64,000 nucleotides of DNA from Vanessa cardui (Eukaryota > Arthropoda > Insecta > Lepidoptera > Nymphalidae): the NCBI RefSeq assembly GCF_905220365.1, contig NC_061140.1, positions 5,706,501 to 5,770,500 on the forward strand, read 5' to 3'. Within the stretch, counting starts at the first letter, position 1. The number at the start of each line of letters is the position of its first letter. Made by a program: the position numbers and the translations under genes. The notes under the pieces are model-generated. The model worked only from the letters and a program-made list of their open reading frames with translations, searched no databases and was not told the DNA's origin. This document shows, piece after piece, positions 46,700-58,260 of the stretch.

Positions 46700-47289
46700 G
46701 GCTGAAACAATTTTGATTAAATTGCTCAAAAACACACATTGTGTTTTTCAGCAGGTCCTTATTGAATTAAAGGTTTAGATTCACCCAAACGAAGTCGATA
46801 TATTTTTATCCCATCTGAAATAAGAAGTGCTTACTCAGGGCTTCGTGAGTTTAAAATTAACTCAATTTTCCTTTTCATGATATCAAAATTAATGTTCTCA
46901 AATCAACCTTTTGTTTTTCAAACGAGCCTTTATATACAAAACAAACATATTTTATTGTCTTATTCAGTGTATTTGCTTTCGATACGAAGAACAATTTAAT
47001 ACGTTTATTGTATTTTCTCAATAAAATCTTTGTTCTAAACAGTTTCATGAAACGGCAGAAATTCCTATAGGAAATAAATTGCTTACGAACAATTTATAAT
47101 ACGAAATTACAGCTGAGAATTCCTGAGTGGAAAATTTAAAACACAAAGGAAATTTAAGACGTTAGCATGTCATTTAATTTTCACGAATCATTAACATCAG
47201 ATGCAACAAGCTGTTCTGGACGTAAGTTCACGTGTTATTAGTTTATTACGTAAATATTTTTTACTCGAAACTCAGTACGATAAATTATA
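46700..47289. other. AT-rich DNA, no gene seen
   Basis: No recognised feature. Confidence 0.4.
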
Positions 47290-47517
47290 CTAGTGACCCG
47301 CCCCGGTTTCGCATGGGTGCTTGATATGTATCGTTATATTATGATCAAATTACATTACATAAAATCACTATAAATTGTAGCCTATGTGTTATTCTGTTAT
47401 AAAACCTATATTACTGTAAATTTTCATCCAAATCCGTTCGGTAGTTTTTTCGTGAAATAGTAACAAACGTACATACATCCATTCTCATAAACTTTCACAT
47501 TTATAATATTAGTATGA
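47290..47517 (+). repeat. Family E/F type repeat
   Basis: ACTAGTGACCCGCCCCGG head (E type), ATTTTCATCCAAATCCG, TTTTTTCGTGAAATAGTAAC, ACATACATCCATTCTCA and a TTTATAATATTAGTATGATG end. It joins an E-type head to an F-type end. Confidence 0.7.
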
Positions 47518-50344
47518 TGTCGTAAATATTATAATTTTATTCTCGTAGGTAGCTTACTACAGTTGCAAATTATTTGCAATAAAAATACTTACAAACTAAA
47601 TATGAACAGAGAGATTCTCGAGTGCCAAAAAATTCATTTTGAATATATATTTGTAGAAATCTTTAATTATAATACACAATTATTTTTATATGCCTAAAAT
47701 TTTATCTATATGAAATAAATAATAAAACAGTAAATATACTAATAAGGTTGAAATAAATGTCAAAAACAACACTAACAATGTATTATTAACGAATACAACT
47801 AACATTTATATAAAAACATGCCAATACTTCTAATATATATGGCTTGTACATTAGATTGCTGACTTGTCTGCATATATTAAAATAAATAATAAAAAATCAT
47901 TACAAAAAATATTATACAAATCCATTACCATTAAGACAGTCACATAAACGCCAATTTATGGTGATCCTTAAAACAGTGTTGATTTTTTTTTTATTTTAGA
48001 TTTTATTCTAAAATTTAAACAATCAACCCTTTAAATATAGATAATTAAATTGAAATTCGTATTGCTATATATAAAAAATTCAACAGCCGTAAATCCATAT
48101 TAATTGTTTTATAATTAATCTGTAATTGTAGCGTTAAATATGTGCTTCATTAAAATGAGTTATAATTTCAGATTACATTGTATACAAATGAAATAACAGA
48201 TAAATAACATTACGCAACACACGGTCAATGATTTCATGTTTACAGTACATAGTTTGTTACATATGTGCGTACTAAAATAATTCTAGTGCATTTAGAATAG
48301 GCTCACCAGTTTCGCTTCGAAATTACGATGTTATTCCAAACTATTTGTAATTATAGCATTTGGTGGCTCAGCTTAAATGCGGTCCGTATTGACCTTTATT
48401 TTGATATTTATGATTGATAGTACGATGTATTTATTTTAATACGAATATAGCTTTTTCGGCGTAATGAAGAGATATTATATTTGCTCATTTGTATGTCTAT
48501 AAATGGTACCTATTTGTATCGATTTATAAATAGATAGGTATTTCACCAACGTCACGTACGACTTTTCGTACTTAACCAACGTTTTGTCAAGTATCGAACT
48601 CCGAATTACTTGGAGAGTAAAAAATGTAAAATGATTATGCTACAATTTTTTTGCGACCAAATATAATAGAATGTCATATACATATATATTTTTCACTAAG
48701 CGTTGTATGTCAATACATAACTATTTGTTGTCACGTCAAAGAAAAATATAATACCTGAACATTATCACTTGACATATTTCTACCTATGTACCTTATAAAT
48801 TACTTACTTCATTGAGTATTGTTTTGTTCAGCAACTGTACGAAAATAGCACACGTTATACTATATCTCCTAATAATTTCTACTTTTTATGACAGTCAAAT
48901 ATCGTAAACAAAATATATTAATATACAAATTAGTGGCTCATCTTGATTTATAAGAAACGGGTTCGGAATAATCTAGTTTCCTAACAGTGAAAGTGATTTT
49001 TTTTTTTTCAAAATTATAACATTGATTCCGTACGTTACTTAGCTTTGCATAAAAAGAAAAGAAATTGCCTCTTAATATTAGTATTGATTTGAATCGATCG
49101 TCTTAGTAAGCACTTGTCTTGTTAGAAGTACCAGGGAAGCATAAATATGTAGGCACTCAGATACAAATCTTCAAATCTCTAAGAAATGAAGGTTCCCTTG
49201 TTTTTACTGCTATCGTGGTTTTAATCTAAGGTAAGCGTATAAATAAGACCTTTGTCAGCGCGCCTACCACAAAGCATTCTACAAGGCTTTGTTATAATAT
49301 CCTTGGGATATCCTTGGAATAGTAATATGTATATTTCTTTCTTAGGTATCGCACGATTATAAACGTTAGAGGTGAAAAAATATATCTTGCTTTTGTTACA
49401 AATACGTGCTCTGATCTTTATAATTTTGTAAGAATGCCAGTATTTTACGTATATTTATAATAAACTATTTTCCTTTTGTAGTTTTTAATTTGCTTTCACT
49501 GTTAAGTTGTTACTCAACCGAGCAACCTATAGGTACTTAGTACATATAAATCTAATGTAAAGGTAACTTGTCACATCATCTGATCTAATTTGAACCATTT
49601 TTTTCTAATTCTGTTAGAATATCCCACTGTCTAGTTCTTATAAAATTTGGTCAAAGATTCTGGTTGAAAGCCGGTCTAGCACCTATAGTTAATATCAGGG
49701 GTAATGGAAAACAACATGGTTATCAACCATGCAAGTAACCCGTACTGGAATAATCTGCCCTAAACCTTTTCCCCAAGACCTTACCTTAACCTAATAATAG
49801 GACCTTCATGGGCAGGATAATATAAAAATATTCTTTCAAATATTGTTACACATAATGTATGCTATGTCATGAATGTGCAAATTAATAGAATCGGCAAAAT
49901 ACTCGTAAAAATAGAAGTTACTACCGTATATATTTCCGCACCAAAAATAAATGCCCATAAAATATACACTCTGGCCATTTCCAATACAAAGCTCTGCAAA
50001 AAATACGGCTTTATTACGCGCTTGCAATTTATATAATAAAAAATACATACAAACATTTCAATATTTTATCATAATACTTTATTGCTGCGATTTAATACAG
50101 TTTTACTCAATTAAAATTAATGGATACTATATATCTAGTCTTTTAACATATTAAACCTTTTTGTTATTTCTAGGATATTTTCTCATATATATGTTTATAT
50201 ATACATATATGTTTAAGTTTCATTTAAATTAATATATGGACATTTTTTTTATATTTTTTTTTCATTAGGACAGCCAACAGTAGATGCAATATCACATACA
50301 AAAAAACTATTTACATTTCAAAATTACCACTATATACATATATA
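47518..50344. other. AT-rich DNA, no gene seen
   Basis: Long stretch without recognised genes. A very weak SINE A-like trace may lie at about 49710-49800. Confidence 0.4.
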
Positions 50345-50574
50345 CATATATTATGTGCTTAATTTGTGTTTATAATTCATCTCGTGCTCGGCGGTGAAGG
50401 AAAAGATCGTGAGGAAACCTGCATACATGCATGTGCCTAATTTCGTTGATATTCTGCCACATGTGCATTCCACCAACCCGCATTGGAAGAGCGTAGTGGA
50501 ATATGTTCCAAACACTCTCCTTAATGGGAGAGGAGGGCTTAGCTCAGCAGTGGGAAATTTACGGGCTGTTACTT
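50345..50574 (+). repeat. SINE A, subfamily 2, 5'-truncated
   Basis: Begins at ATGTGCTTAATTTGTG, lacking the whole tRNA head, and runs to GGGCTGTTACTTTAA. Open frames on both strands are SINE sequence. Confidence 0.85.
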
Positions 50575-50964
50575 TAATATATAACCTTGTGTTTGCTTTG
50601 AACCCTTTTTTAAGCTTTTGACAACAGTACAACTTGCTCTTTAAAATTAAGTATCAAGAGAGACTTTGTTAGTTACTGTTTGACCATGAGTTAAGAAAAA
50701 TTTACATATTGAATTGTAAATAATTACGAGACTATATAACTATTTGTATGTTTTTCTGTTGTAAGTTTTACATTCAATTTAATCTTTCGTTCATGATAAT
50801 TCACATTTGCTAATAATTGCTTAGTAGATAAAAGTTATTTTATGCGTCATGAAAAAAATGATGAGTTGCCCGCTAAATTGTCAATTAACTACGTAGTTGA
50901 ATAATTACGATTTTTTTTTGATTGTGATTAATATTTAGATCGTTTTTTTTTTATTAAGATTATT
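50575..50964. other. AT-rich DNA, no gene seen
   Basis: No recognised feature; T-rich runs at 50890-50960. Confidence 0.4.
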
Positions 50965-51061
50965 ATTTTTTTTTATGTTATAGGTGGCAAAAGAGCAGGA
51001 GGCTCACTTGGTGGAAAGTGACACCGCCTTGGACATCTACAACACCGGGGGGCCTTGCTGA
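50965..51061 (-). mobile_element. 3' end of a LINE of the 13.9-kb family
   Basis: In plus text a T-run is followed by TATAGGTGGCAAAAGAGCAG, GGAGGCTCACTTGG, AAAGTGACACCGCC and GACATCTACAACACC. This is the reverse complement of the last ~95 bp of the LINE at 15530-15625, with about a dozen differences. It is a severely 5'-truncated insertion on the minus strand. Confidence 0.8.
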
Positions 51062-51991
51062 AAAAATATTTACATAATTTTAAAACTATTTTAATTATGC
51101 CGAAGAATTAAAACGTCTTAAGCAAGTACATAAGTAAACGTAAATTTTCTTTGTTATATATGTATATGCTGTTGTTTTTATTTAAATAAACAAAAGATAT
51201 TAAATAATAAAACCTATTTTATTAGAACAGACTTGAAAGTATATATGACCTCAATATGAAACGAGAAATTGTTTATTTTTATAAATAAATTGTATATTCT
51301 ACGTTCGATATAAACAAATACTACTCGTAAAGTTGGCTGAGTAAACTACGGGGGTAAATAAACTTTATCCTGACAATTTTCTTATTTGTGTACCAGACTT
51401 TGTTGTGATCACATGTTGCAGTTTATTTCAACTCAAAACGAACTATATACAACTTTGGACTTAATATTAAATAAGGCAATTGGGTCATCATATCTTGTAT
51501 CGGATAAAGTTCTAGATTAAATCCTAATTGCTTGGCCTATTGTGATACTGAAAGGCGTAAAGATGTGTACTAAGACTGTTTTTGTCTCTTTCTTTCGAAT
51601 TTTAAATCTTAAATGACAGAACGAGCTAAATTTGTTTAACACAACATCTGCTTAAAGCGTATGTCATACAAGATACAATAAGTCCTGTCAATATATTCAA
51701 AAATGCTACTTATTTTACTTAAGGTTAGTTGAATTGTTTAATTGACGATTGCAATAAATTTACCGCACGTTCCATTATTCATAGCCTTCTGCTCCGTAAG
51801 TACTGATCCAATATCAGATCCTATGTTACGCCTCGTAGACAATTCTCCTCAATTCTCTTACACGACAGCTAATCGTAACTTAAATGTATTCACCGTCGGG
51901 TATTAGTCAGGGTATTAGTGAATTGGTAAAACTTAGACATTAATATTGTAGCTTATTTTTGTTATTTTATAGAAGAAGTGCACTTTGTTTT
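51062..51991. other. AT-rich DNA, no gene seen
   Basis: No recognised feature. Confidence 0.4.
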
Positions 51992-52400
51992 TTATACTAA
52001 CGACCCGCTCCGACTTCGGTTGACTGCAGAATGTCTTACAATGCTTTTACTGCACCACCATATTGCCGTCTTCCATACACATTATCCTTCTAACCCAAAG
52101 GTTGTCTGGAAGAAATGGCTTATAAGCCATAAGACCGCCTTTTGCTAGGCCAATTTTGTTTTAAATTAAAATATATTTTGTATCTTTATGTATATTTGGT
52201 GTGCAATAAAGAGTTAAATAAATAAATAATGTTCACAGTTTTTCAGTCATTTTCTACATACATACATATTGGACGTGTATTATACATACTCTTGAATTAA
52301 TCTATCTATTGAAAATTTTTTTTCACACAGCTTCAAAGTTCGTATTGAAAATTTTAAAGATCTAAGCATGCGTAGAGACACTTGTATGTTATGTTATCGT
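51992..52400 (+). repeat. Family E repeat interrupted by a LINE tail
   Basis: The head ACTAACGACCCGCTCCGAC lies at 51998-52016. The matching 3' part (CTTGAATTAATCTATC, TTAAAGATCTAAGCATGCGT) lies at 52290-52375. The DNA between (about 52030-52232) is foreign and ends in a LINE-type tail. Confidence 0.5.
52096..52232 (+). repeat. LINE-type 3' end with hairpin
   Basis: GGTTGTCTGGAAGAAATGGC, AGCCATAAGACCGCC, GTGTGCAATAAAG and an (AAATA)n-like tail. ATGGCTTATAAGCCAT (52115-52130) is a perfect 16-bp palindrome. The second copy is at 63577-63712. Confidence 0.6.
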
Positions 52401-53054
52401 GATTTAAAAGAAACTATATTTCTTAAAATTTTTATATGATATATAAAGAAGAGGTTATTTGTACCGCTTAACTAATACGTAAAACTTATATCAAAAGATG
52501 CGGCGCGTTTCGGATAAGGTTTTAGTTCTTATATTTAAAAAAAGAGATAAAATAATTAATTTTAAGTCATCCAGACTAACTGAACTAAGACTAACTAGAA
52601 AATAAGTTTTATTATTTTAAAAGTCAGATTTGATCCTTTTTAGATTTCGTTTTCTTTGCCTTCATCTAAAGTCCTATCTCTAATATCACGCTAAAAACAA
52701 GCGGTTTTTATTTTAATTTTTGTTGAATATTCATTAATTTATTAAAAACAAAAATTGTTTATATTTGAATATTCATGATAATTAATTGGTTTATTTAAAT
52801 CAAATGTTTTAAACACAAAAACAATACTATAATAATTGTTAAACCGAGAGATAATTACGGAGTTTTATAAACATTAATTACACCAAAATGTAGGTTAAAT
52901 AATTAAATTACATAAACCAACTTGTGTTATTGTACAAAACACGGGCTGTTACGGTAAACACATTATAACACATTACACGAACTAATGTTATTTGATATTC
53001 CTATTTCAAACAATGATTAAGAGATTACCTAACTGTCGCAAGTGTGTAAATTTA
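52401..53054. other. AT-rich DNA, no gene seen
   Basis: No recognised feature. Confidence 0.4.
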
Positions 53055-53236
53055 TCTACTTAGTGATTAGAACGTGCGAATTTTAACCGTATATTGCGGA
53101 TTCAAACTGGAACAAGCACAATTGAAACATGTATATATTATATACATATGCTTTCTGTGTTTATAATTCGTCTCCTTTAGGAATATATCGTTGAGATAAC
53201 TACGTGTGGCGGATGAAATTCTCCCACAAGTGTATC
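53055..53236 (+). repeat. Degenerate SINE A, 5' part
   Basis: GTGATTAGAACGTGCG, GGATTCAAACTGG (B box, mutated) and GTTTATAATTCGTCTC. It stops where a family B element begins. Confidence 0.55.
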
Positions 53237-53238
53237 TA

Positions 53239-53541
53239 TTTTTATGGTATAGGTTGGCGGACGAGCATATGGGCCACCTGATGGTAAGTGGTCACTATCA
53301 CGCATAGACAATGACGCTGTAAGAAATAGTAACTATTCCTTACATAGTCAATGTGCCACCAACCTTGAGAACTAAGATGTTATGTCCCTTATGCCTGTAG
53401 TTACACTGGCTCACTCACCCTTCAGACCGGAACACAACGACACTTATTACTGTTGTTTGGCGGATGTATAACTGATGAGTGGGTGGTACCTACCCAGACG
53501 AGCTAGCACAAAGCCTTACCACCTAGAGAGAGTATCCATCC
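53239..53541 (-). repeat. Family B repeat, best preserved copy
   Basis: Plus text runs from TTTTTATGGTATAGGTTGGC through GGCCACCTGATGG, GACGCTGTAAGAAA, CACTCACCCTTCAGACCGG and GGTGGTACCTACCCAGACG to GCACAAAGCCTTACCACC. On the minus strand it ends in ACCATAAAAA. Confidence 0.75.
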
Positions 53542-53852
53542 GCATCAGAGCAATGAAGTAGAATAAGCAAGCCTTCTTAAGATGAGATGAAAAACTATAA
53601 TTAACGTTTCGAGATAATTATTTAATAAAATAGTATTGCACCAAGCAACTTATTTATCCAAACCAAGTCTGTCTAGCCTTTAGTTATGAAGCCTTTTTAG
53701 TATCTGTTCTTGACATTAATGAATGAACATACTTTATGCCGATGAGAATGTTAGAATTTTTTTCAAAACGTCGCTGAATTTTCTAGAAGTTACCAGTACT
53801 ACTAGACTACGACTAGAAACGTTCACGTTAATAAAAACGCGTCAATCATCAT
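53542..53852. other. AT-rich DNA, no gene seen
   Basis: No recognised feature. Confidence 0.4.
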
Positions 53853-54071
53853 TACATAGTATAAAATAAAGTCTCTTTTCGCTGTCTGTCCCTATTTATG
53901 CTTAGATCTTTCAAATTACGCAACAGATTTTGATGCGGTTTTTTTAATAGATAGTGATTCGAGAGGAAATCTTTTGTTGATGATACATGTTCAATATAGT
54001 AAAGAAACACGAAAATAGTATATTTAGTAACATCATTGCACCTGTGCGGAGCTAGGGCAGATTGCTAGTCT
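53853..54071 (-). repeat. Family E repeat, minus strand
   Basis: TACATAGTATAAAATAAAG, CGCTGTCTGTCCC, ATTTTGATGCGGTTTTTTTA and ATTGCACCTGTGCGG are the reverse of the 19766-20040 copy. Confidence 0.7.
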
Positions 54072-54815
54072 TTACTTAACTGTACTAAAGTAATGAGATA
54101 AAAATAATATCATATGTATCAAAAGAGTTCCTTTGTGCCATTTATTATACGGATATAACGCATGTTCAACTTTAGTTAGCTAGTACGAGGCGTCCCGACA
54201 GTCTGAATGAGGTTTGTTTGCTATTTGTTAGTGAATTTTACGCTCGGCCGCCGACACGTAGATAGATATACTTATTGAGCAAATTATATTTGCTATACAT
54301 TATTCAATTTTGTTTTACAATAATGACGTCCGTGGAATTTCTTTGTAATTCTGTTTGAGAATACTAATATAATGAAAAAATAAAATTTATTTCTTTGTAT
54401 AATATATGGGCAATTGAATATCTCGGCAACTAATCTGATTATATATTTTTTTCTCTGGTCGAAAATACACTAATAACAATACCCCACACTAAACAGCATC
54501 CCTGCGGAATCGTCAATTAGTTATCACGTTCAGAAAATCGTATCATTCTGTCACGGCTTGAAAATCAATACCTATTGAACTTTTATATACCTTGTATCGA
54601 GCAATATGCTTCATTTAATGATTATCTATTAAAATAAAGTTATAAATTTATTAATTGGAAAACTTATAATAAAGGCATTGTCTAAAAGATAAAGGACGAT
54701 AAATTTTACTTCACGAATTTATTCCGTCAATCGAAATAGCAATAAGATAAGTTTTTAAATATAAGTTATTTTACAGGTTTACATTATATTAAAATCGAGA
54801 ACGGTATACTTTCAG
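54072..54815. other. AT-rich DNA, no gene seen
   Basis: No recognised feature. Confidence 0.4.
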
Positions 54816-54939
54816 AATGAACAAATATATATATCAAAAATTGTATAGATCTATACAGGTAAGTGTATAAAATAACTAATTTCAGTCCGTCGCGTCGTGA
54901 CAAACACGCTGAGATGCAGCGTTCCATTATTAGTTTTAT
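54816..54939 (+). other. Two exon-like segments with strong donors
   Basis: Segment 54816-54858 follows ACTTTCAG, starts A-ATG, reads M-N-K-Y-I-Y-Q-K-L-Y-R-S-I-Q and ends at CAG|GTAAGTG. Segment 54886-54939 follows AATTTCAG, is GC-richer, has one open frame (P-S-R-R-D-K-H-A-E-M) and ends at GTAAGTAG. The 27 bp between them is too short for an intron, so both cannot be used in one transcript. They could be alternative exons or chance. Confidence 0.2.
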
Positions 54940-55808
54940 GTAAGTAGATTTTATTTTCTAATTAGGTAGTACAAAAATAATACTAATTATTGAGAATAGA
55001 AGTTAAGATAAAAGAGAGAATTTCAAACAATGCATGTAAGTTTCCTCGGTGTTTGTTTTACCGATAAGCACAGTCTGAAATTAAATATAAATGCATGTAC
55101 AAATACAAATAAATGATAACTAAATTGTGCTTGGACAGTATGCCATCACACGTTTTGTCACCTAAATATCACCACGTGTTTTATTATTTAATTAATACGA
55201 ATGTGATATATTTTGACAATCTACAATTATTCGATAACATTTACGATTTAAAACACCAAATATATTATTTCTAGTGCGTTACTACCTTTGCAACACACGC
55301 AGTCATTACTGAGACCAAATTCATTACATACTCCTTTATTTTTAAATATTAAATAATCTATTGTATCTTATATAGAATTAATATTTTTTATACCAATTTC
55401 ATTATATTTATGAAAAAAAAATTGGTCAAGCAACGTTTTTATAGGTCACATTACTAAAAGCTCTAATTTAATAAAACACGGTAACATTTAAGGTCCTTTC
55501 TAGTCGACAGTTCTGTTTAATTAAGAGGAACATATTTAATTTGTATACCAAGCCGATGCTAACAAAGAACCCAGTCGGAATGTTGTTACGTGGTAACTCC
55601 GAGAGAACAATGAGAGATAAGACGGGGGAAGTTTTCTCGTAAACCCTTTACCGCACGCAGTGTTACTCGACACAAAAGATTTTGAGAGGTTGCTTGAAAA
55701 TATAGAACAAGCACTGCTATGGGAACTTTTTGGTTGTATGTGCAGCGTAGTTTTTTTAAATCGCTTGCAGTTTGTTTTAAAAAATAAATTATTCTGAATA
55801 TACACAAT
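54940..55808. other. AT-rich DNA, no gene seen
   Basis: Overlapping minus-strand frames at 55536-55807 have no motif or splice support. Confidence 0.35.
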
Positions 55809-56071
55809 TATAACGCGTACATCTTTACCAATGATTGTGATTTCAAACCCATTATGTGTTTATTTATGTGTTTAATTTGTGTTAATAATTCATCTCGAGC
55901 TCGGTGGTGAAGGAAAATATTGTGAGGAAACCCGCGTGTGTCTTATTTCAACGAAAATGGGCACATGTGAAGCCACCAACTCGCATTGGAGCAGCATAGT
56001 AGAATATGTCCCTAACCTTCTCCTCAAAGGGAAAAGAGGCCTTAGCCCATTAGTGGGATATTTACAGGCTG
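55809..56071 (+). repeat. SINE A, diverged
   Basis: AACGCGTACATCTTTACC, ATTTCAAACCC (B box, mutated), GGTGGTGAAGGAAAATATTG and GGATATTTACAGGCTGT. A short deletion lies after the B box. Confidence 0.75.
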
Positions 56072-56251
56072 TATATGTACATATGTTTATGTTCACATCA
56101 AACCTTGTACATGTACATGTTTTAATCAATAAATTTCAAAACTTTAAACAATTCAAAAAATAACGAAAAGCGTTATCAGGTTTTTTGATTCTACCTAAAG
56201 TTAGAGCTTACTGGTAAATAACACATTTAGCTCTACGTGTATACTTTCTAG

Positions 56252-56383
56252 CGTCGTACAATCAACTGAGGACCAGCGGGGCCACGCCCAAGAGATCCAT
56301 GTCCGAAGATATACCGATCCCCTGAGGTCCACCCACGGATGGAGTTTCAACGCTGTTTGAAAATAACCTGGGATTGTACGACG
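56252..56383. mobile_element. 132-bp GC-rich unit with 12-bp terminal inverted repeats
   Basis: CGTCGTACAATC (56252-56263) and GATTGTACGACG (56372-56383) are exact reverse complements. The interior is strikingly GC-rich for this window. No target-site duplication is obvious. It could be a small DNA transposon, or a structured or coding remnant. Confidence 0.4.
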
Positions 56384-56942
56384 GAGGCTCTAATATTTAA
56401 TATATTAAAATTAATTTGTTTTATCTTTTATTGAGCTACAAGCGGATTTGGTATAAAACAGTACAGTTCAGTAGTTTAGAAGATGGCATGAACTATCCAG
56501 TTTCGAAATCGGATAACTTTGAGCCTTGGGCAAGCCATGTGGCTAGAAATGTGCCTGGCAGTGAATTTTAACGATGGCAAGGAAGTTTGGTAGAACTAAC
56601 ATTTTAGGAGCGTTTCAATATAGTTCCCTGGGATACCTATGTGTCGTATGACACATGCAAGCTTCCTTGCGATGTTATCCTCAATTAACAGTTACTCTGA
56701 ATAAGAAATATAAATCGTTGTTTAAGAATCACGTGTTCTAAGAATTGGTCTAGCTTGTATCTTATTGAAAATGTCTTTAATATGTAATGTTTCACTTAAA
56801 ATAATAAGATAAGATTAATAACAATAGAAATTTTGGTGCTGCAATCAATGGCAGACGAGACGAAAAATATTAAATTTTAGTTAATTTAATTCTATATATA
56901 CATAATTAATAACAATAATTGATATAAATAAAAAAAACTTAC
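56384..56942. other. AT-rich DNA, no repeat recognised
   Basis: If the exon at 56943-56992 is real, this is the start of its downstream intron (minus strand). Confidence 0.35.
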
Positions 56943-56992
56943 CCAAGAAACTCAGCAGTAAATATGTACACAGCATCATTTTCCCAAAGTTC
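56943..56992 (-). CDS. Candidate first coding exon with signal peptide
   Basis: Read on the minus strand, a pyrimidine-rich acceptor (TCTTTCTTTACAG, ending at 56993) precedes a 50-bp segment that ends at GG|GTAAGT (donor G at 56942). Inside, an ATG at 56979-56977 in good context (GGGAAAATG) starts M-M-L-C-T-Y-L-L-L-S-F-L, followed by one base of the next codon, so the intron is phase 1. A hydrophobic run of about ten residues right after Met is what a secretory signal peptide looks like. A phase-1 intron directly after it is common in genes for secreted and cell-surface proteins. The 13 bases before ATG would be 5' UTR, so an upstream non-coding exon lies at higher coordinates and the remaining coding exons at lower ones. 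I could not find either convincingly in the window. The protein family cannot be named from this. Chance remains possible because the exon is short. Confidence 0.5.
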
Positions 56993-57177
56993 CTGTAAAG
57001 AAAGACAATGATTTAATTTTTATTCTTAAAACTTAGACAATGTTTATTAACCTATTGGAAGTATGATTAAAAATAAAGGTTTTAATTAAAATAATGTATA
57101 AAGTTTTGTAGCATAATCAGTGGTAAATTTAAAGTCGAACATTAATAAATGATAAAATACAAGTATTTTTTATTTTA

Positions 57178-57455
57178 TTCCAGCTAAGCGAGGCATGTCA
57201 CAGTGCACAGGTGTATTCGGTAATACAGGTGCACTAACAATGACCACACTTTCAAAGTCCCATGAGACAACCAATCCGCCATGACAGGAATGAGTCAGGC
57301 ACAGGACCAACTTTACATTTCCAACTTTTAGGCTGTAACTGTGTATTCCTACGTCCGACAAAAAATTCCAATAATCTTTTTTCAGAACAACCTGGAGTTT
57401 GATTTTGGAACCTCGAGATCGTTGGCCATATCGCACAAACTACTGGACCAATAAA
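57178..57455 (-). repeat. SINE C, tRNA-headed, minus strand
   Basis: Minus-strand text starts with TTGGTCCAGTAGTTTGTGCG (A-box region), then GAGGTTCCAAAATCAAACTCC (B-box region with an extra insertion), then a body with GTTGGTCCTGTGCCTGACTC. Family resemblance is to fragments at 1985 and 46255 and to lepidopteran SINEs I recall. Frames across it are not genes. Confidence 0.55.
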
Positions 57456-58250
57456 CGTTATACTCTTTGTTTCAATCACTTACATTGCTAGTGAAAAAAC
57501 ACAGGAGAGCTAAGGTATTCTATTCCTTGCACCATTTTTTTTATGCAAATGGTATATGCTACATAATCTCGATGCACCGTGACGATTTAATCAAAACTAA
57601 AACGTTCTTTATTCAAATATGTTTTAATTAAATGCAAGAAGATCTAATGTAAAGCATGTAAAATTTCCACTAATTAAATCGCAGTGCTGTATGTAATTAT
57701 GTAAAATTTAATTGTTATGCAAGTCTGCATGAACTGCAACTAATATTTACTCCATACTTTATAAATTACTAAATTTGCTTTTATTAAATTTTATTTGGAC
57801 AATCTTGATCAAAACACCTCTTCATTAAAAAAAACTACATCAAAATCAGCCCATCCATTCAGAAGTTACGATGTTACAAAGAAACATATACCACCCCTCT
57901 TTTTCATCGGAGCTTAATAAACTTTTAAACGGTAACATTATACACCTAATACATACTCGTATCGAACTTAAGTCCTGAACGCAAAGTCGTTCTCAGATAG
58001 AATCAATATGCCCCGTATTCATTATCATTAATGTTAATTCGTGCGGCGCTGGGGCAGGCGGCACGTGTCTGAAATGACCAGACCATGAATGGCTATTACG
58101 GAAACGTTAAATTGAATTTGGAACTGTGTTAATGATATATATTAATGGGTATTGTCCCACTTATTAGATCGATTACGAAATAAAAGGGTTAATAAATATT
58201 AAGTATCTTCTATAAATAAATCAGCAAAGATTGTTTTAATTCTCCTATAT
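57456..58250. other. AT-rich DNA; family E-like trace at 57828-57880
   Basis: ACTACATCAAAATCAGCCCA and CAGAAGTTACGATGTTAC resemble the 3' part of RTE-tail-like repeats. Otherwise no gene. Confidence 0.35.
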
Positions 58251-58260
58251 TTATTGACTG

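Noticed and set aside
49710..49800. Possible very old SINE A trace
   Set aside because: Only scattered blocks (ACCCGTACTGGAATAATCTG) resemble the family; too diverged to claim.
50351..50632. Overlapping 75- and 93-codon frames
   Set aside because: They derive from a 5'-truncated SINE A copy.
55536..55807. 73- and 89-codon minus-strand frames
   Set aside because: The frames overlap each other, lack motifs and have no splice-site support.
57170..57479. Overlapping 75- and 88-codon minus-strand frames
   Set aside because: They coincide with the tRNA-headed SINE C.
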